Source: Alphaproteobacteria bacterium (GTDB taxonomy: Bacteria; Pseudomonadota; Alphaproteobacteria; Rs-D84). Taken from it: 51,229 nucleotides of DNA. The stretch covers positions 1 through 51,229 of the forward strand of contig WRCA01000006.1 of NCBI GenBank assembly GCA_009784275.1, given 5' to 3'. Position numbers and translations under genes: made by a program. The notes under the pieces were generated by a model. The model saw nothing but the letters and a program-made list of their open reading frames with translations. It made no database searches and was not told the origin of the DNA. Of the stretch, positions 10,374 to 19,077 are shown piece by piece; the stretch's first letter is position 1, and each line of letters starts with the position of its first letter.

Positions 10374-10508
10374 ATGAAATTTTTAAGTTCCTTAAAAGGC
10401 TGGAAAAAACGCGGCAATGTAAAACAAATTCGCCGCGGCAAACAGGTTATACTGATTGATCCAGACAAACCAAAGTTTAAAGCCAAACAAGGCTTTAAAA
10501 AGAAATAA
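10374..10508 (+). CDS. rpmJ: 50S ribosomal protein L36 (bL36), 44 aa, absent from the supplied ORF track
   Basis: MKFLSSLKGWKKRGNVKQIRRGKQVILIDPDKPKFKAKQGFKKK; upstream AAAGGA RBS; matches the bL36 pattern (SSLK..KKR...VRRG...VI....P.FKA.QG). Confidence 0.9.
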   Translation: MKFLSSLKGWKKRGNVKQIRRGKQVILIDPDKPKFKAKQGFKKK

Positions 10509-10510
10509 TG

Positions 10511-10535
10511 CCTGACGAAAGTCAGGTTTTCTTTT
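10511..10535 (+). terminator. Rho-independent terminator after rpmJ
   Basis: CCTGAC-gaaa-GTCAGG followed by TTTTCTTTTT. Confidence 0.85.
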
Positions 10536-10826
10536 TGCAATTAATTCATACTTGTAAATAAAACCAAAAATCAAATTTATATTATATTGTTTTTGTTATT
10601 ATACCTGTTAAATCAGTTAAAAACAATTTTTTACTTTTAATTAACACGTTTTCAATAAATAAAAGGCTGTTTTCAGCCATAAAAGATAAATGTGTTAAAG
10701 ATTTGTGTCAGCAATAAACATGTTAAAAAATGTGTTTTTTTCAGTATTTTTAACAAAACTGACCACCATTATTTTGTGCTTGTTGAAAACGAAGAAAATT
10801 TGTTAGAATCCGGGATAGGAGAAAGA

Positions 10827-11120
10827 ATGCGGCAGCAAGTATTAAAAGCTTTGGCGAATCCGGCGCGCATATTTTATGTGCCCTATAATCTTGCTATATT
10901 GAATTTTGTCGTTCAATTCCTGGTTTATGTTGTAATTTTTGTGGTCGGGGTTTCTACAACAGGCGAGATGCCGATCGATCCGCTATATTTCATGCTGTCA
11001 GTTTTTCTTGTCCATTTTATCTTGATGGTATATTCAAAAAGAGAGCCGCAGATGATGCAGATGCTGCTCGCGAAAATAAATATGCTGCGGAAAAGAGTGC
11101 CGAAAGCTTTGAGGGTTTGA
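10827..11120 (+). CDS. VirB3-like type IV secretion protein
   Basis: Short protein with paired TM segments (NPARIFYVPYNLAILNFVVQFLVYVVIF...) directly upstream of a VirB4-like gene; RBS GGATAGGAGAAAGA before ATG 10827 (ORF track begins 10692). Confidence 0.6.
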   Translation: MRQQVLKALANPARIFYVPYNLAILNFVVQFLVYVVIFVVGVSTTGEMPIDPLYFMLSVFLVHFILMVYSKREPQMMQMLLAKINMLRKRVPKALRV

Positions 11121-11124
11121 TTAA

Positions 11125-13542
11125 GTGGAAGATTTGTTAAATCTTTTTACAATGGATCTCGCATCACCGACTATTTTGGTGATGGCTGGCATTGTGGTGA
11201 TTTTCGTCATAGTTCTGTATTTATATGCTGGGGTTTTGACCAAAATTGTTCTTCCGAAATTTGGGTATGAAAAGTATTCGGCTTATTTGCCATTTGGGTC
11301 GCTTTATTCTGACAATGCGACCGTGGGGCTATTAGACGGGACGGTTGTTCGCGCTTATGAAATTGCTGGAATACAAACTTCTATGCATGATGATGCGACC
11401 AAGGCCAAATTTTTGGAGCTGCGCGCGCAATTATTCAATCAAATAAAAGATCCAGCAGTAATACTTCGATTCTTTATGATTCGCGATAATGCCGAACAAA
11501 AAATGGATTATGAATTCGATCAGCCGGTATTGCAAAGGATAAATGACCAATGGAATTCACAAGGTTTGAAAATTTTCAAGAATTCTTACTACGCGGTGAT
11601 AGAAATCCGCGGCGCGAACGCCGTTGAAAAAATTACCCAGTATTCGAATTATATTGAATCGATTCTGGCGGCATACAGACCTGTTTTAATGAAACATAAT
11701 TCGGTTAAGAACTTTGCATCTTTGTATGCGCGGATTTTATCGCCTGTATCAAAGCCTTCGGTTTTCAGGGTTGATTCAAACATGTCAGACATGATGACCG
11801 TAGATGATATAGGGTTTAGTGGCGATGGAATAATAGAAGCCGCGCATGGTTCGGCAAAAAAATACTTGGCAATGGTATCATTCAAGACTTCGCCAGATTT
11901 CATGGATGAAGATTTTTTTGATGCGATTGGAACCATCCAAACAGAATTAATTTGTATGAATGCATTCAATATTCTGGGCACAGCAAAAACCGAGACAGTA
12001 ATACGGCAAAAAATGGCCGGCAGTGATTCCAATAATGAAAGCGAAGATATAGCGGCACAGCAGATCGGCGAAGCATTATATTCTATGGATGAAAATGTTT
12101 CGAACAGCCAAACGCTGATAGATTATTATCCTTTGTTTGTAATATCGGGCGATACAAGGGCAGAGCTGGCCGGGCATATCGCGGACTTTAATAAAATCTG
12201 CGCAGGGTTTGGTATTTCGCCTGTGACTGAAAACTTCGCAGCACAGGCGTCTTGGTTTGCAATGCTGCCGGGGTTCGATGTGTTTCCGCGTTCGTTCAAG
12301 TTATTGAGCATGACCGCGGCAACCAGTATTCCATTATCAAATATGCCGACTGGTGTTGCAAATTCCGATTGGGGACCCGGACCGTTGGTGGTATTTCCAA
12401 CATCGAGCGGAACGCCCTATCAGTTCCAATTCCATGTCTCCGATGCCCAGGCGGCGGTCGCGCATACGCTGACCATAGGTCCGACGGGTGGCGGTAAAAC
12501 AACCCTGTTCAGTTTCTTGATTGCGCAGTCATTGCGACATCCGAAATTAAAAGCGTTCTTCTTTGATAGAAATCGTGGCGCGGAAATCTTTACGCTCGCA
12601 ACAGGTGGAAAATATCTGACCTTTAACGATAAATCCAAAGATAAAATCAGCGCTGGATTTGAAACTCGCCTGAATCCATTTAAATTGGACGATACAGGTG
12701 CAAACAGGGCTTTCTTGCGGCGTTGGCTGATGATGATTTCCGGGCAGGGCGATCCAGAGTCTTTGGATGAAATTGCGCGCGCGGTCAGCGTCAGTTTTGA
12801 TTATCTGGAATCGGATCAAAGGATGTTGAAAAACCTGTGGATTTCGTGTTTCTCGTCAGATGGTAAAATGCGCCCGGCCTTGAAGAAGTGGATTGATGAT
12901 TTGCAATATGGTGGAATATTCAACGAAAGCAAAGATACTTTGGATTTGTATTCCAGACTGACTACATTTGACTTTACGGATGTTCTGCAAGACGAAACAT
13001 TGGCACCCGCGGTTATCTCTTATATAATCCATCGAATAAATAATGTTACCACATCTGGCGGAAACCCCAGCCTTATTATGATAGACGAAACTGCGCCGAT
13101 GCTGGAGAACAAGATGTTCCGCGAGAATTTCATAGTCGGACTGCAAGAAGGCCGCAAGAATCGTCAGGCTTATATGGCGGCATTCCAACGCGCAAATGTG
13201 CTGGATAAATTGGGAATAGGCGATGTGGTGCGCGGCCAAGCGCAGACGGTGCTGTTCTTCCGCAATCCTGCGGCGGATACGGCGGATTACGAGCATTGGA
13301 AGTTGAACCCGCTGGAAATGGCGTTTATCCAAGGGAAAGCTTATCCACACCTAAAACGTGCTGTGTTGCTATCAAGGCCGGTTAATGGGGAATCGGTAAT
13401 ACTGAATACAGAATTGGGCGGACTGGGTAGTATGCTGCGCTTGTTTGAATCCGGGCGTTCGGCAGTATTGCTGGCGGAAGAGCTTTATAAGACCATGGGC
13501 AATCAGTTTGTGGAAGAATACTTGCGTAAAACCAGCAGCTAA
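11125..13542 (+). CDS. VirB4/CagE-family type IV secretion ATPase
   Basis: Walker A TIGPTGGGKTTLFSFL, Walker B-like SLIMIDETAPML, size and N-terminal organisation; GTG start. Confidence 0.85.
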   Translation: MEDLLNLFTMDLASPTILVMAGIVVIFVIVLYLYAGVLTKIVLPKFGYEKYSAYLPFGSLYSDNATVGLLDGTVVRAYEIAGIQTSMHDDATKAKFLELRAQLFNQIKDPAVILRFFMIRDNAEQKMDYEFDQPVLQRINDQWNSQGLKIFKNSYYAVIEIRGANAVEKITQYSNYIESILAAYRPVLMKHNSVKNFASLYARILSPVSKPSVFRVDSNMSDMMTVDDIGFSGDGIIEAAHGSAKKYLAMVSFKTSPDFMDEDFFDAIGTIQTELICMNAFNILGTAKTETVIRQKMAGSDSNNESEDIAAQQIGEALYSMDENVSNSQTLIDYYPLFVISGDTRAELAGHIADFNKICAGFGISPVTENFAAQASWFAMLPGFDVFPRSFKLLSMTAATSIPLSNMPTGVANSDWGPGPLVVFPTSSGTPYQFQFHVSDAQAAVAHTLTIGPTGGGKTTLFSFLIAQSLRHPKLKAFFFDRNRGAEIFTLATGGKYLTFNDKSKDKISAGFETRLNPFKLDDTGANRAFLRRWLMMISGQGDPESLDEIARAVSVSFDYLESDQRMLKNLWISCFSSDGKMRPALKKWIDDLQYGGIFNESKDTLDLYSRLTTFDFTDVLQDETLAPAVISYIIHRINNVTTSGGNPSLIMIDETAPMLENKMFRENFIVGLQEGRKNRQAYMAAFQRANVLDKLGIGDVVRGQAQTVLFFRNPAADTADYEHWKLNPLEMAFIQGKAYPHLKRAVLLSRPVNGESVILNTELGGLGSMLRLFESGRSAVLLAEELYKTMGNQFVEEYLRKTSS

Positions 13543-14156
13543 TGAAAAAAGCCGTATCATTTTTTATTTTCACTTTCTGTTTTTCTGGATTTGCCTTTGC
13601 TGATGATTGCTTGTCGCATAAAGTTTCCCCGACCGTGGAAGTAATCAGACCGGAATGGACCGTGGAAGCAATGCAGCCATCGGAATCCATGGATGCCTTG
13701 CATGGAACTGTGGCCGCAACATTCGAAGAAGAATATAACCTGTCGGTTGCATCGGAACCTTTGGACGCAGGCTATTGCGTAGTGCTGCGTTCCGTCCGCG
13801 CGTCTGTGGGGTATACAGATTTCCTTGTGAGAATAGACGCCTCGCATATACCAGGGTCTTGCGGATATGATATGACCATGGAGCATGAGGAAGAACACAT
13901 AACAGCGCACATAGCGGCATTGGACGGCGAGTATGCCAGTATAGAGAAAACGATAGAAACAGCTGCGAATTCTATAATGCCAGTGTTTGTAAAAAGCCTG
14001 GATGGAGTAGACGCTGTTCTGGATAAAATGCAGAGCGATCTGCAAAATGATCCGGGAATTATACTGATGAAACAGAAATTGGACGTACAGCAAGAAATAG
14101 GAAATAAGAAAGTCGATGAACACGACGACGGCAAGCGAATAAATTCGTGTAAGTAA
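13542..14156 (+). CDS. Secreted protein with HExxH motif (possible zincin / DUF922-like)
   Basis: Signal peptide MKKAVSFFIFTFCFSGFAFA; HEEEH within TMEHEEEHITAHIAAL; start overlaps the virB4 stop (TAATG). Confidence 0.6.
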   Translation: MKKAVSFFIFTFCFSGFAFADDCLSHKVSPTVEVIRPEWTVEAMQPSESMDALHGTVAATFEEEYNLSVASEPLDAGYCVVLRSVRASVGYTDFLVRIDASHIPGSCGYDMTMEHEEEHITAHIAALDGEYASIEKTIETAANSIMPVFVKSLDGVDAVLDKMQSDLQNDPGIILMKQKLDVQQEIGNKKVDEHDDGKRINSCK

Positions 14157-14191
14157 AGATACGTAGATGGCGCAGAAGTGAAATGCTTCTT

Positions 14192-14524
14192 TTATGAAGA
14201 AAATAAGTTTCTTTCTGCTAATTTATATATGGCACGATCAACAGAGGTTATTTGCGGGTTTTCAAGTTTGCTCATATTATAAAGTTTTAACATAATTTGA
14301 CGCTTTGATTTAAGTTTTGCACCAGGTTTTGTTTTATATTCGCCTTCTTTCATTGAAGCAGAAAATAGCCTATAATATGCAATGTAAACTTGGTCAACTG
14401 TTAACGGGCCATCAGCCATTCTGAATAGTTGAATAATTTCATCGCCGAAAGGGTCGCGTTTCAAACCACCACGAACATCTTTCGGAATGTTTTCCAAGTT
14501 CTTAATATCAAAAATATTAACCAT
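14192..14524 (-). CDS. Hypothetical protein, 110 aa
   Basis: ORF with coherent sequence; no family recognised. Confidence 0.5.
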   Translation of the reverse strand: MVNIFDIKNLENIPKDVRGGLKRDPFGDEIIQLFRMADGPLTVDQVYIAYYRLFSASMKEGEYKTKPGAKLKSKRQIMLKLYNMSKLENPQITSVDRAIYKLAERNLFSS

Positions 14525-14751
14525 CTTAAACCCTCATAGTAAAATAATATTTACATATATGACACAAAATATAATTAAGTCAAGTTTAATATATTAAACC
14601 AAGGTATAATATTTGTCTACTTGATGTTAGTATATCATAAAATTTCGAAAAATAATATTTTTGTTGCAATTCCAAAATGCTGCGCTAAAATCTTATTAGT
14701 CAAAGGTCGGTTTGGATAAAAAAGAGGTTGAGGCCTGCCTTTGAATAAAAT

Positions 14752-14899
14752 TAAAATCCGCCGTAGAGCAGCGGATTTTATGGGGATATCCTAATAATAA
14801 GAACCCACAGCATTCTTATTATATCAAAGTTCTCCGAATCGCGTCAACTGCTTTGTTGAGGATATGGCTGACGCATTAATTAACGAAAGGAGAACTGAA
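14752..14899 (+). promoter_or_regulatory. Structured 5' leader with two equal-geometry hairpins and an RBS-sequestering stem
   Basis: Stems 14752-14761/14771-14780 and 14794-14803/14813-14822 (each 10 bp, 9-nt loop); AGTTCTCC 14828-14835 pairs with GGAGAACT 14889-14896, which contains the RBS. Confidence 0.55.
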
Positions 14900-15028
14900 A
14901 TGCCTAGAAATAGCATCAGAACCTCTCGCTCTGTTGCATCCAAAGCATCAGTGCTTTTGCGTAGCCGTAGAACATCGGCCTTCACAAAATCTGTTGCAGC
15001 TGGATGTTTGAGCAATAGAGGCAAGTAA
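14900..15028 (+). CDS. 42-aa small basic protein (MPRNSIRTSRSVASKASVLLRSRRTSAFTKSVAAGCLSNRGK), absent from the ORF track
   Basis: Good RBS (AAGGAGA), ATG, repetitive RTS/SVASKAS composition; directly upstream of a DUF4145-like gene. Confidence 0.7.
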   Translation: MPRNSIRTSRSVASKASVLLRSRRTSAFTKSVAAGCLSNRGK

Positions 15029-15035
15029 ACCAAAC

Positions 15036-15059
15036 GCCGCCGCAATGAATTGCGGCGGC
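15036..15059. repeat. Perfect inverted repeat in intercistronic gap
   Basis: GCCGCCGCAAT-GA-ATTGCGGCGGC; no T-run on either side. Confidence 0.85.
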
Positions 15060-15090
15060 AATAAAAATGATATAATAAGGAGTAAAAAAA

Positions 15091-15843
15091 ATGAATGAAA
15101 GTAAGAAGTTGATTATCAACGGACAGCAGCATAATTGTTCGCATTGTGGGACGAAGAGCGCGAATTATTATGATATAAAAGTTGTACGGCTGCACGAGAC
15201 CAAAGATAAAACTCTGCATGCCTTATTCATAACCTGCAAGGTGTGTGGAAAAATTTCAATGCATTTGGTTAAAGGCCTTGGGAATGACTTAAGAGATTTT
15301 TCCATCAAAGAAAATGAAGAACAAAATTATTTCGGTTGTCATGGCTATTTTTATCTTCAAAATGATAAATTGAATACGTTGGATGATAACATCATTATGA
15401 GTATTCCGACACCAACTTTTATCATAGACGCTAACATTCCGAAAGAATTGAGAGACTTGCTGGTAGAGGCACTGGAATGTGTAAAAGCCAATTCTATGAC
15501 AGGAGCTTCTGCTTGTGTACGCAAGGCGATTTACACTTTCTTGGCGAAAGAAAAAGCAGAGGGTACGAATTATGGTGAAAAAATCAAAGCTATAAAAGGC
15601 AATTGGGCAAACCTTACGGATTATCTAGATGTGCTTGGCGGAATCAAAGGCGTCACTTCCGATCAATGTCATGAGGGAAGTTGTGAAAATTTTAACTCTG
15701 GCGAAGTCCAGGGTTATGTTCGTATTTTGGAAGAGATTTTCCGTGAAGTCTACGTAATCCCGCAACAGCGAACAGAAAAAAAGAATGCGATAATGAATAG
15801 ATTCAATGAGGCCAAGAAAGTAAAACAGCCAATAAAGGGATGA
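15091..15843 (+). CDS. DUF4145-like protein with N-terminal zinc ribbon
   Basis: CSHCGTKS...CKVCGK zinc-ribbon pairs; LRDLLVEALECVKANSMTGASACVRKAIYTFL typical of DUF4145-type proteins; RBS AAGGAG. Confidence 0.65.
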   Translation: MNESKKLIINGQQHNCSHCGTKSANYYDIKVVRLHETKDKTLHALFITCKVCGKISMHLVKGLGNDLRDFSIKENEEQNYFGCHGYFYLQNDKLNTLDDNIIMSIPTPTFIIDANIPKELRDLLVEALECVKANSMTGASACVRKAIYTFLAKEKAEGTNYGEKIKAIKGNWANLTDYLDVLGGIKGVTSDQCHEGSCENFNSGEVQGYVRILEEIFREVYVIPQQRTEKKNAIMNRFNEAKKVKQPIKG

Positions 15844-15848
15844 TTATA

Positions 15849-15872
15849 AAACCGCCCCAAAGGGCGGTTTTT
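15849..15872 (+). terminator. Rho-independent terminator
   Basis: AAACCGCCC-caaa-GGGCGGTTT followed by T-run. Confidence 0.85.
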
Positions 15873-15876
15873 AATT

Positions 15877-15953
<77 letters not shown>

Positions 15954-16139
15954 ATAGGCTTGCATTCTATATCATATCTGTCCAAAGTCAAGAAATAAAT
16001 CACGCTGTAACCCAATAAATCCAACCCAGAGCCCAAGAAATAGGTATCATTTATATACAATCTCAATTCCTGTTCTCAAAGACTATTCTTGAATTTTTCA
16101 TACGGGCTTGCTATATTTCCGTCAAACTGGGGTTATAAC

Positions 16140-16859
16140 ATGAAGAAACTTAAAAGCCTTTGGAAGAAGTTTTGGCGTAAATTTTTCGGACTCCATACTG
16201 TGCAATGGATTCTGGCCAGCATTATATTTCTGGGCATTTATTTAGTGTATTTCACTTCCAAGAAAGTAATTCATGGCGAAAAGATTTTCCGCGCTCATCG
16301 CCGCAAGCCCGCTATTTTCGTTTTCTGGCATGGACGGTCAATGATGCTTTCTCCCATCGTTCGCAGGTATGGATTTCGCGGGTTCGCCATTGCCTCACGT
16401 CATAAAGACGGTCGACTTATGGCCAAAATACAGCGTTTATTCGGGCTGCGTGCTATATTTGGCTCTACAGGGCGCGAAGGCGCGGTATCCGCTTTGCGCG
16501 AAGGCGTTCGACGTTTAAATCAAGGCTATATTTTGGCCCTGTCCCCTGATGGCCCAAAAGGTCCGCGAATGCGGCTGAACGACGGAGTGCTTTATTTCGC
16601 CCGCATGACAGGAGCGCCGATTATCCCTGTTTGTTTTACATCTTCAAGGCCTTGGTTTCAGAAAAGGTGGGACAGGTATTTGATTGCCACACCTTTTTCA
16701 AAGATAGTCTGCAATGTGGGGGAGCCTATATTTATTAACAAGGATAACTTCGATTCAATGCGAGAACATCTTGAAAAGTTTATGGTGAAACAATTGCATG
16801 AAACCGATGCGGAATTCGGATTGTCAAAGATAGAACCCGGCGAGCTCACAACCAAATGA
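16140..16859 (+). CDS. DUF374 family lysophospholipid acyltransferase-like protein
   Basis: IFVFWHGRSMM, ASRHKDGRLMAKIQRLFG, SPDGPKGPR motifs; next to lpxK. Confidence 0.85.
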   Translation: MKKLKSLWKKFWRKFFGLHTVQWILASIIFLGIYLVYFTSKKVIHGEKIFRAHRRKPAIFVFWHGRSMMLSPIVRRYGFRGFAIASRHKDGRLMAKIQRLFGLRAIFGSTGREGAVSALREGVRRLNQGYILALSPDGPKGPRMRLNDGVLYFARMTGAPIIPVCFTSSRPWFQKRWDRYLIATPFSKIVCNVGEPIFINKDNFDSMREHLEKFMVKQLHETDAEFGLSKIEPGELTTK

Positions 16860-17746
16860 AAACACCGAGTTGGTTTTTAAAGAGAAATTTTACAGCATAT
16901 TTATTGCTGCCGGTGTCTTGGATTTATTTTCTGATTAGTCGCTTGGTTTTCTTTTCCCGGTCTTTTTGCAAAAAAGTATCGAAAAGGCCGGTAATTTGCA
17001 TTGGCAATATTCTTGCCGGAGGCGTCGGAAAGACCCCAATTGTAGGCGAAATTGCAAAAAGGTTGAAATCCCCCGTTATTATGCGTGGATATAAGGGTGG
17101 CGATGAGGCAAAAATGCTCCAAAAGGCCGGTATTTCGGTATTTGTTGGTGACCGCATTAAAAATATAAATTATCTTAATTCCATCAAAAAGGCCGGCCCG
17201 ATAATAATGGATGATGGTTTTCAAAATCCGACAATAAAAAAAGATATTTCTATTTTGGTTTTTGATGGGAAAATAGGCATTGGGAATGGATTTATCTTGC
17301 CCGCCGGACCTTTGCGGGAACCCCTTTCGGCAATTAAACGGGCAGACGCGATAATCTTTGTTAACTGGGGCGGCAAACCAATAAGCCGGAAAAATCTCAA
17401 TCGCCCGGTGTTTTATGCGAAAAACAAAACGATTATGCCTGTGGGTGTTTCTCGTTTTATTGCTTTTGCTGGGATTGGTTATCCGCAGAAATTTTTTGAA
17501 AATTTGCCAAAAAGGCCGGTAAAATCGATATCTTTCCCGGATCATTATCAATATACTGACACGGATCTGAAAGAATTGTTTGCCTTGGCGGAAAAAGAAA
17601 AAGCCGAGTTAATAACAACTGAAAAAGACTGGGTTCGCTTGCCGCCTTCTGCGCAGAAAAAAATAAAAATCGCAAAATTGGAAACAACCATAGAACCGGC
17701 TTTCTGGGAATGGCTGAAGAAAAAATTAAATGAAGAAAGAAATTAA
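16856..17746 (+). CDS. lpxK: Tetraacyldisaccharide 4'-kinase
   Basis: Walker-type GNILAGGVGKTPIVGEIA, DDGFQNP motif. Confidence 0.92.
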   Translation: MKTPSWFLKRNFTAYLLLPVSWIYFLISRLVFFSRSFCKKVSKRPVICIGNILAGGVGKTPIVGEIAKRLKSPVIMRGYKGGDEAKMLQKAGISVFVGDRIKNINYLNSIKKAGPIIMDDGFQNPTIKKDISILVFDGKIGIGNGFILPAGPLREPLSAIKRADAIIFVNWGGKPISRKNLNRPVFYAKNKTIMPVGVSRFIAFAGIGYPQKFFENLPKRPVKSISFPDHYQYTDTDLKELFALAEKEKAELITTEKDWVRLPPSAQKKIKIAKLETTIEPAFWEWLKKKLNEERN

Positions 17747-18704
17747 ATTTTCGGGCATCGGGCTTATGTCCGGTAAGAACGCGAATGTGCGCATTCGCTT
17801 GACTTCCAGCCCTGGAATATTTTTTCACCGCACGGATTTACCGGGGGCTGCGCCCATACCAGCGACCTGGAACAATGTATCGAACACCGGTTTATGGAGC
17901 ACATCTGTGGGCAAAGCACCAAACCAAGTTCAGACGATTGAACATTTCATGGCGGCGCTGTTTGTTTGTGGCATAGATTCAGCCATTGTCGATATTGATG
18001 GACCAGAGTTTCCTATAATTGACGGCAGCGTAAAACAATTCATGGAAATGTTCGAAAAGTCCGGTATTTACAAGATGTGGCGTGGTCCGAAAATAATCGT
18101 GAAAAAGCCGATTATCGCGCATCGCCAAGAAATCATAAAACAATTGCCGTTATTTAAACGTATTGGGCTGTGGCTTTATAATTTACGCACCGGACGACGG
18201 GAAGATGGATTTGTAAAACTATCGCCATATTCAAAGGGTCTGCGGATAAAGGCCACTTTGGTTTATCCGGATAAAATAATCGGAACTCAAAGTGCGGAAT
18301 TCTTATTTGATGGCATGGCGAATTCGCGTGAAAAATTCAAACGGGAATTCGCAAACTCACGATCTTTTGGCCGCATATGGGAATGGGAGTATTTAAAAAA
18401 ACGCGGAATGGGACTGGGCGCGAATGAAGATAATATTCTCGCGCTTAATGAAAAGGGCGATGGAACATTAAACGAACTGCATTGTCCGGATGAATTTGTT
18501 CGACATAAATTAATCGATGCGGTCGGCGATATCTTTACCAGTGGCGGCATGGTAGTTGGTGAGTTAGAATCCTATAAAGGCAGCCATGGGCTGAATAACT
18601 TGGTTTTGCGGAAATTATTCGCAGACCCCGCGAACTACGAAATAAAGGAGGCGGCGAAGGCGCCGCGGCCTTCTAGCTTTGACTCCCAGTCTTTACGGGA
18701 TTAA
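17730..18704 (+). CDS. lpxC: UDP-3-O-acyl-N-acetylglucosamine deacetylase
   Basis: FSGIGLMSGKNANVRI, QTIEHFMAAL, VRHKLIDAVGDIF zinc/catalytic motifs. Confidence 0.92.
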   Translation: MKKEIKFSGIGLMSGKNANVRIRLTSSPGIFFHRTDLPGAAPIPATWNNVSNTGLWSTSVGKAPNQVQTIEHFMAALFVCGIDSAIVDIDGPEFPIIDGSVKQFMEMFEKSGIYKMWRGPKIIVKKPIIAHRQEIIKQLPLFKRIGLWLYNLRTGRREDGFVKLSPYSKGLRIKATLVYPDKIIGTQSAEFLFDGMANSREKFKREFANSRSFGRIWEWEYLKKRGMGLGANEDNILALNEKGDGTLNELHCPDEFVRHKLIDAVGDIFTSGGMVVGELESYKGSHGLNNLVLRKLFADPANYEIKEAAKAPRPSSFDSQSLRD

Positions 18705-18727
18705 GAAAATAAAAAAAGGAGGAAAGT

Positions 18728-19048
18728 ATGAAAAAACTAGCATTATTATCGGCATTGGTATTGGCTGCTTGCAACAATACTGTGGACATTAAAGAAGGCG
18801 CGAACAAGTTGGTCCGCCTGCATTCAGAACCGACAGGCTGCCAATTCTTATACGAACTGGACGCGGATGCTAATTTCTATAGCGAGCAAGACGCCATTCG
18901 ATACATTGAAAACCGTATTGCAGAAAGGTCCGGGAACGCTTATTGGCTGAAGTCAAATACAAAGCGTCAGAACGAATGGAAAATGTTCGCACCGGAATAT
19001 TCTTATGCGATGACCGCCAATGTTTATGATTGCCCGAATTTAAAATAA
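18728..19048 (+). CDS. Small lipoprotein (DUF4156-like) at the head of the pil-like cluster
   Basis: MKKLALLSALVLAAC lipobox; conserved-looking SEPTGCQFLYEL; first gene before pilO. Confidence 0.65.
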   Translation: MKKLALLSALVLAACNNTVDIKEGANKLVRLHSEPTGCQFLYELDADANFYSEQDAIRYIENRIAERSGNAYWLKSNTKRQNEWKMFAPEYSYAMTANVYDCPNLK

Positions 19049-19077
19049 TTTGTATAATTAGGGAAACGGAGAGAATA

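Noticed and set aside
10560-10826. AT-rich region before virB3 with repeated TGTGTTAAA-like words and a GGCTG/CAGCC hairpin
   Set aside because: Considered as a regulatory RNA or origin-like region, but the motifs are short and AT-driven, so there is not enough support.
12856-13350. 164-aa minus-strand ORF
   Set aside because: Lies entirely antisense to the virB4-like gene; no recognisable family.
13557-14123. 188-aa minus-strand ORF
   Set aside because: Antisense to the HExxH protein with a better RBS, signal peptide and coupling on the plus strand; its composition looks like a frame shadow.
14824-15219. 131-aa minus-strand ORF over the small ORF and DUF4145-like gene start
   Set aside because: Plus strand has proper RBSs and recognisable proteins; the minus ORF is likely an artefact.
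16901-17551. 216-aa minus-strand ORF
   Set aside because: Antisense to lpxK; low-complexity basic/aromatic composition typical of spurious antisense ORFs.
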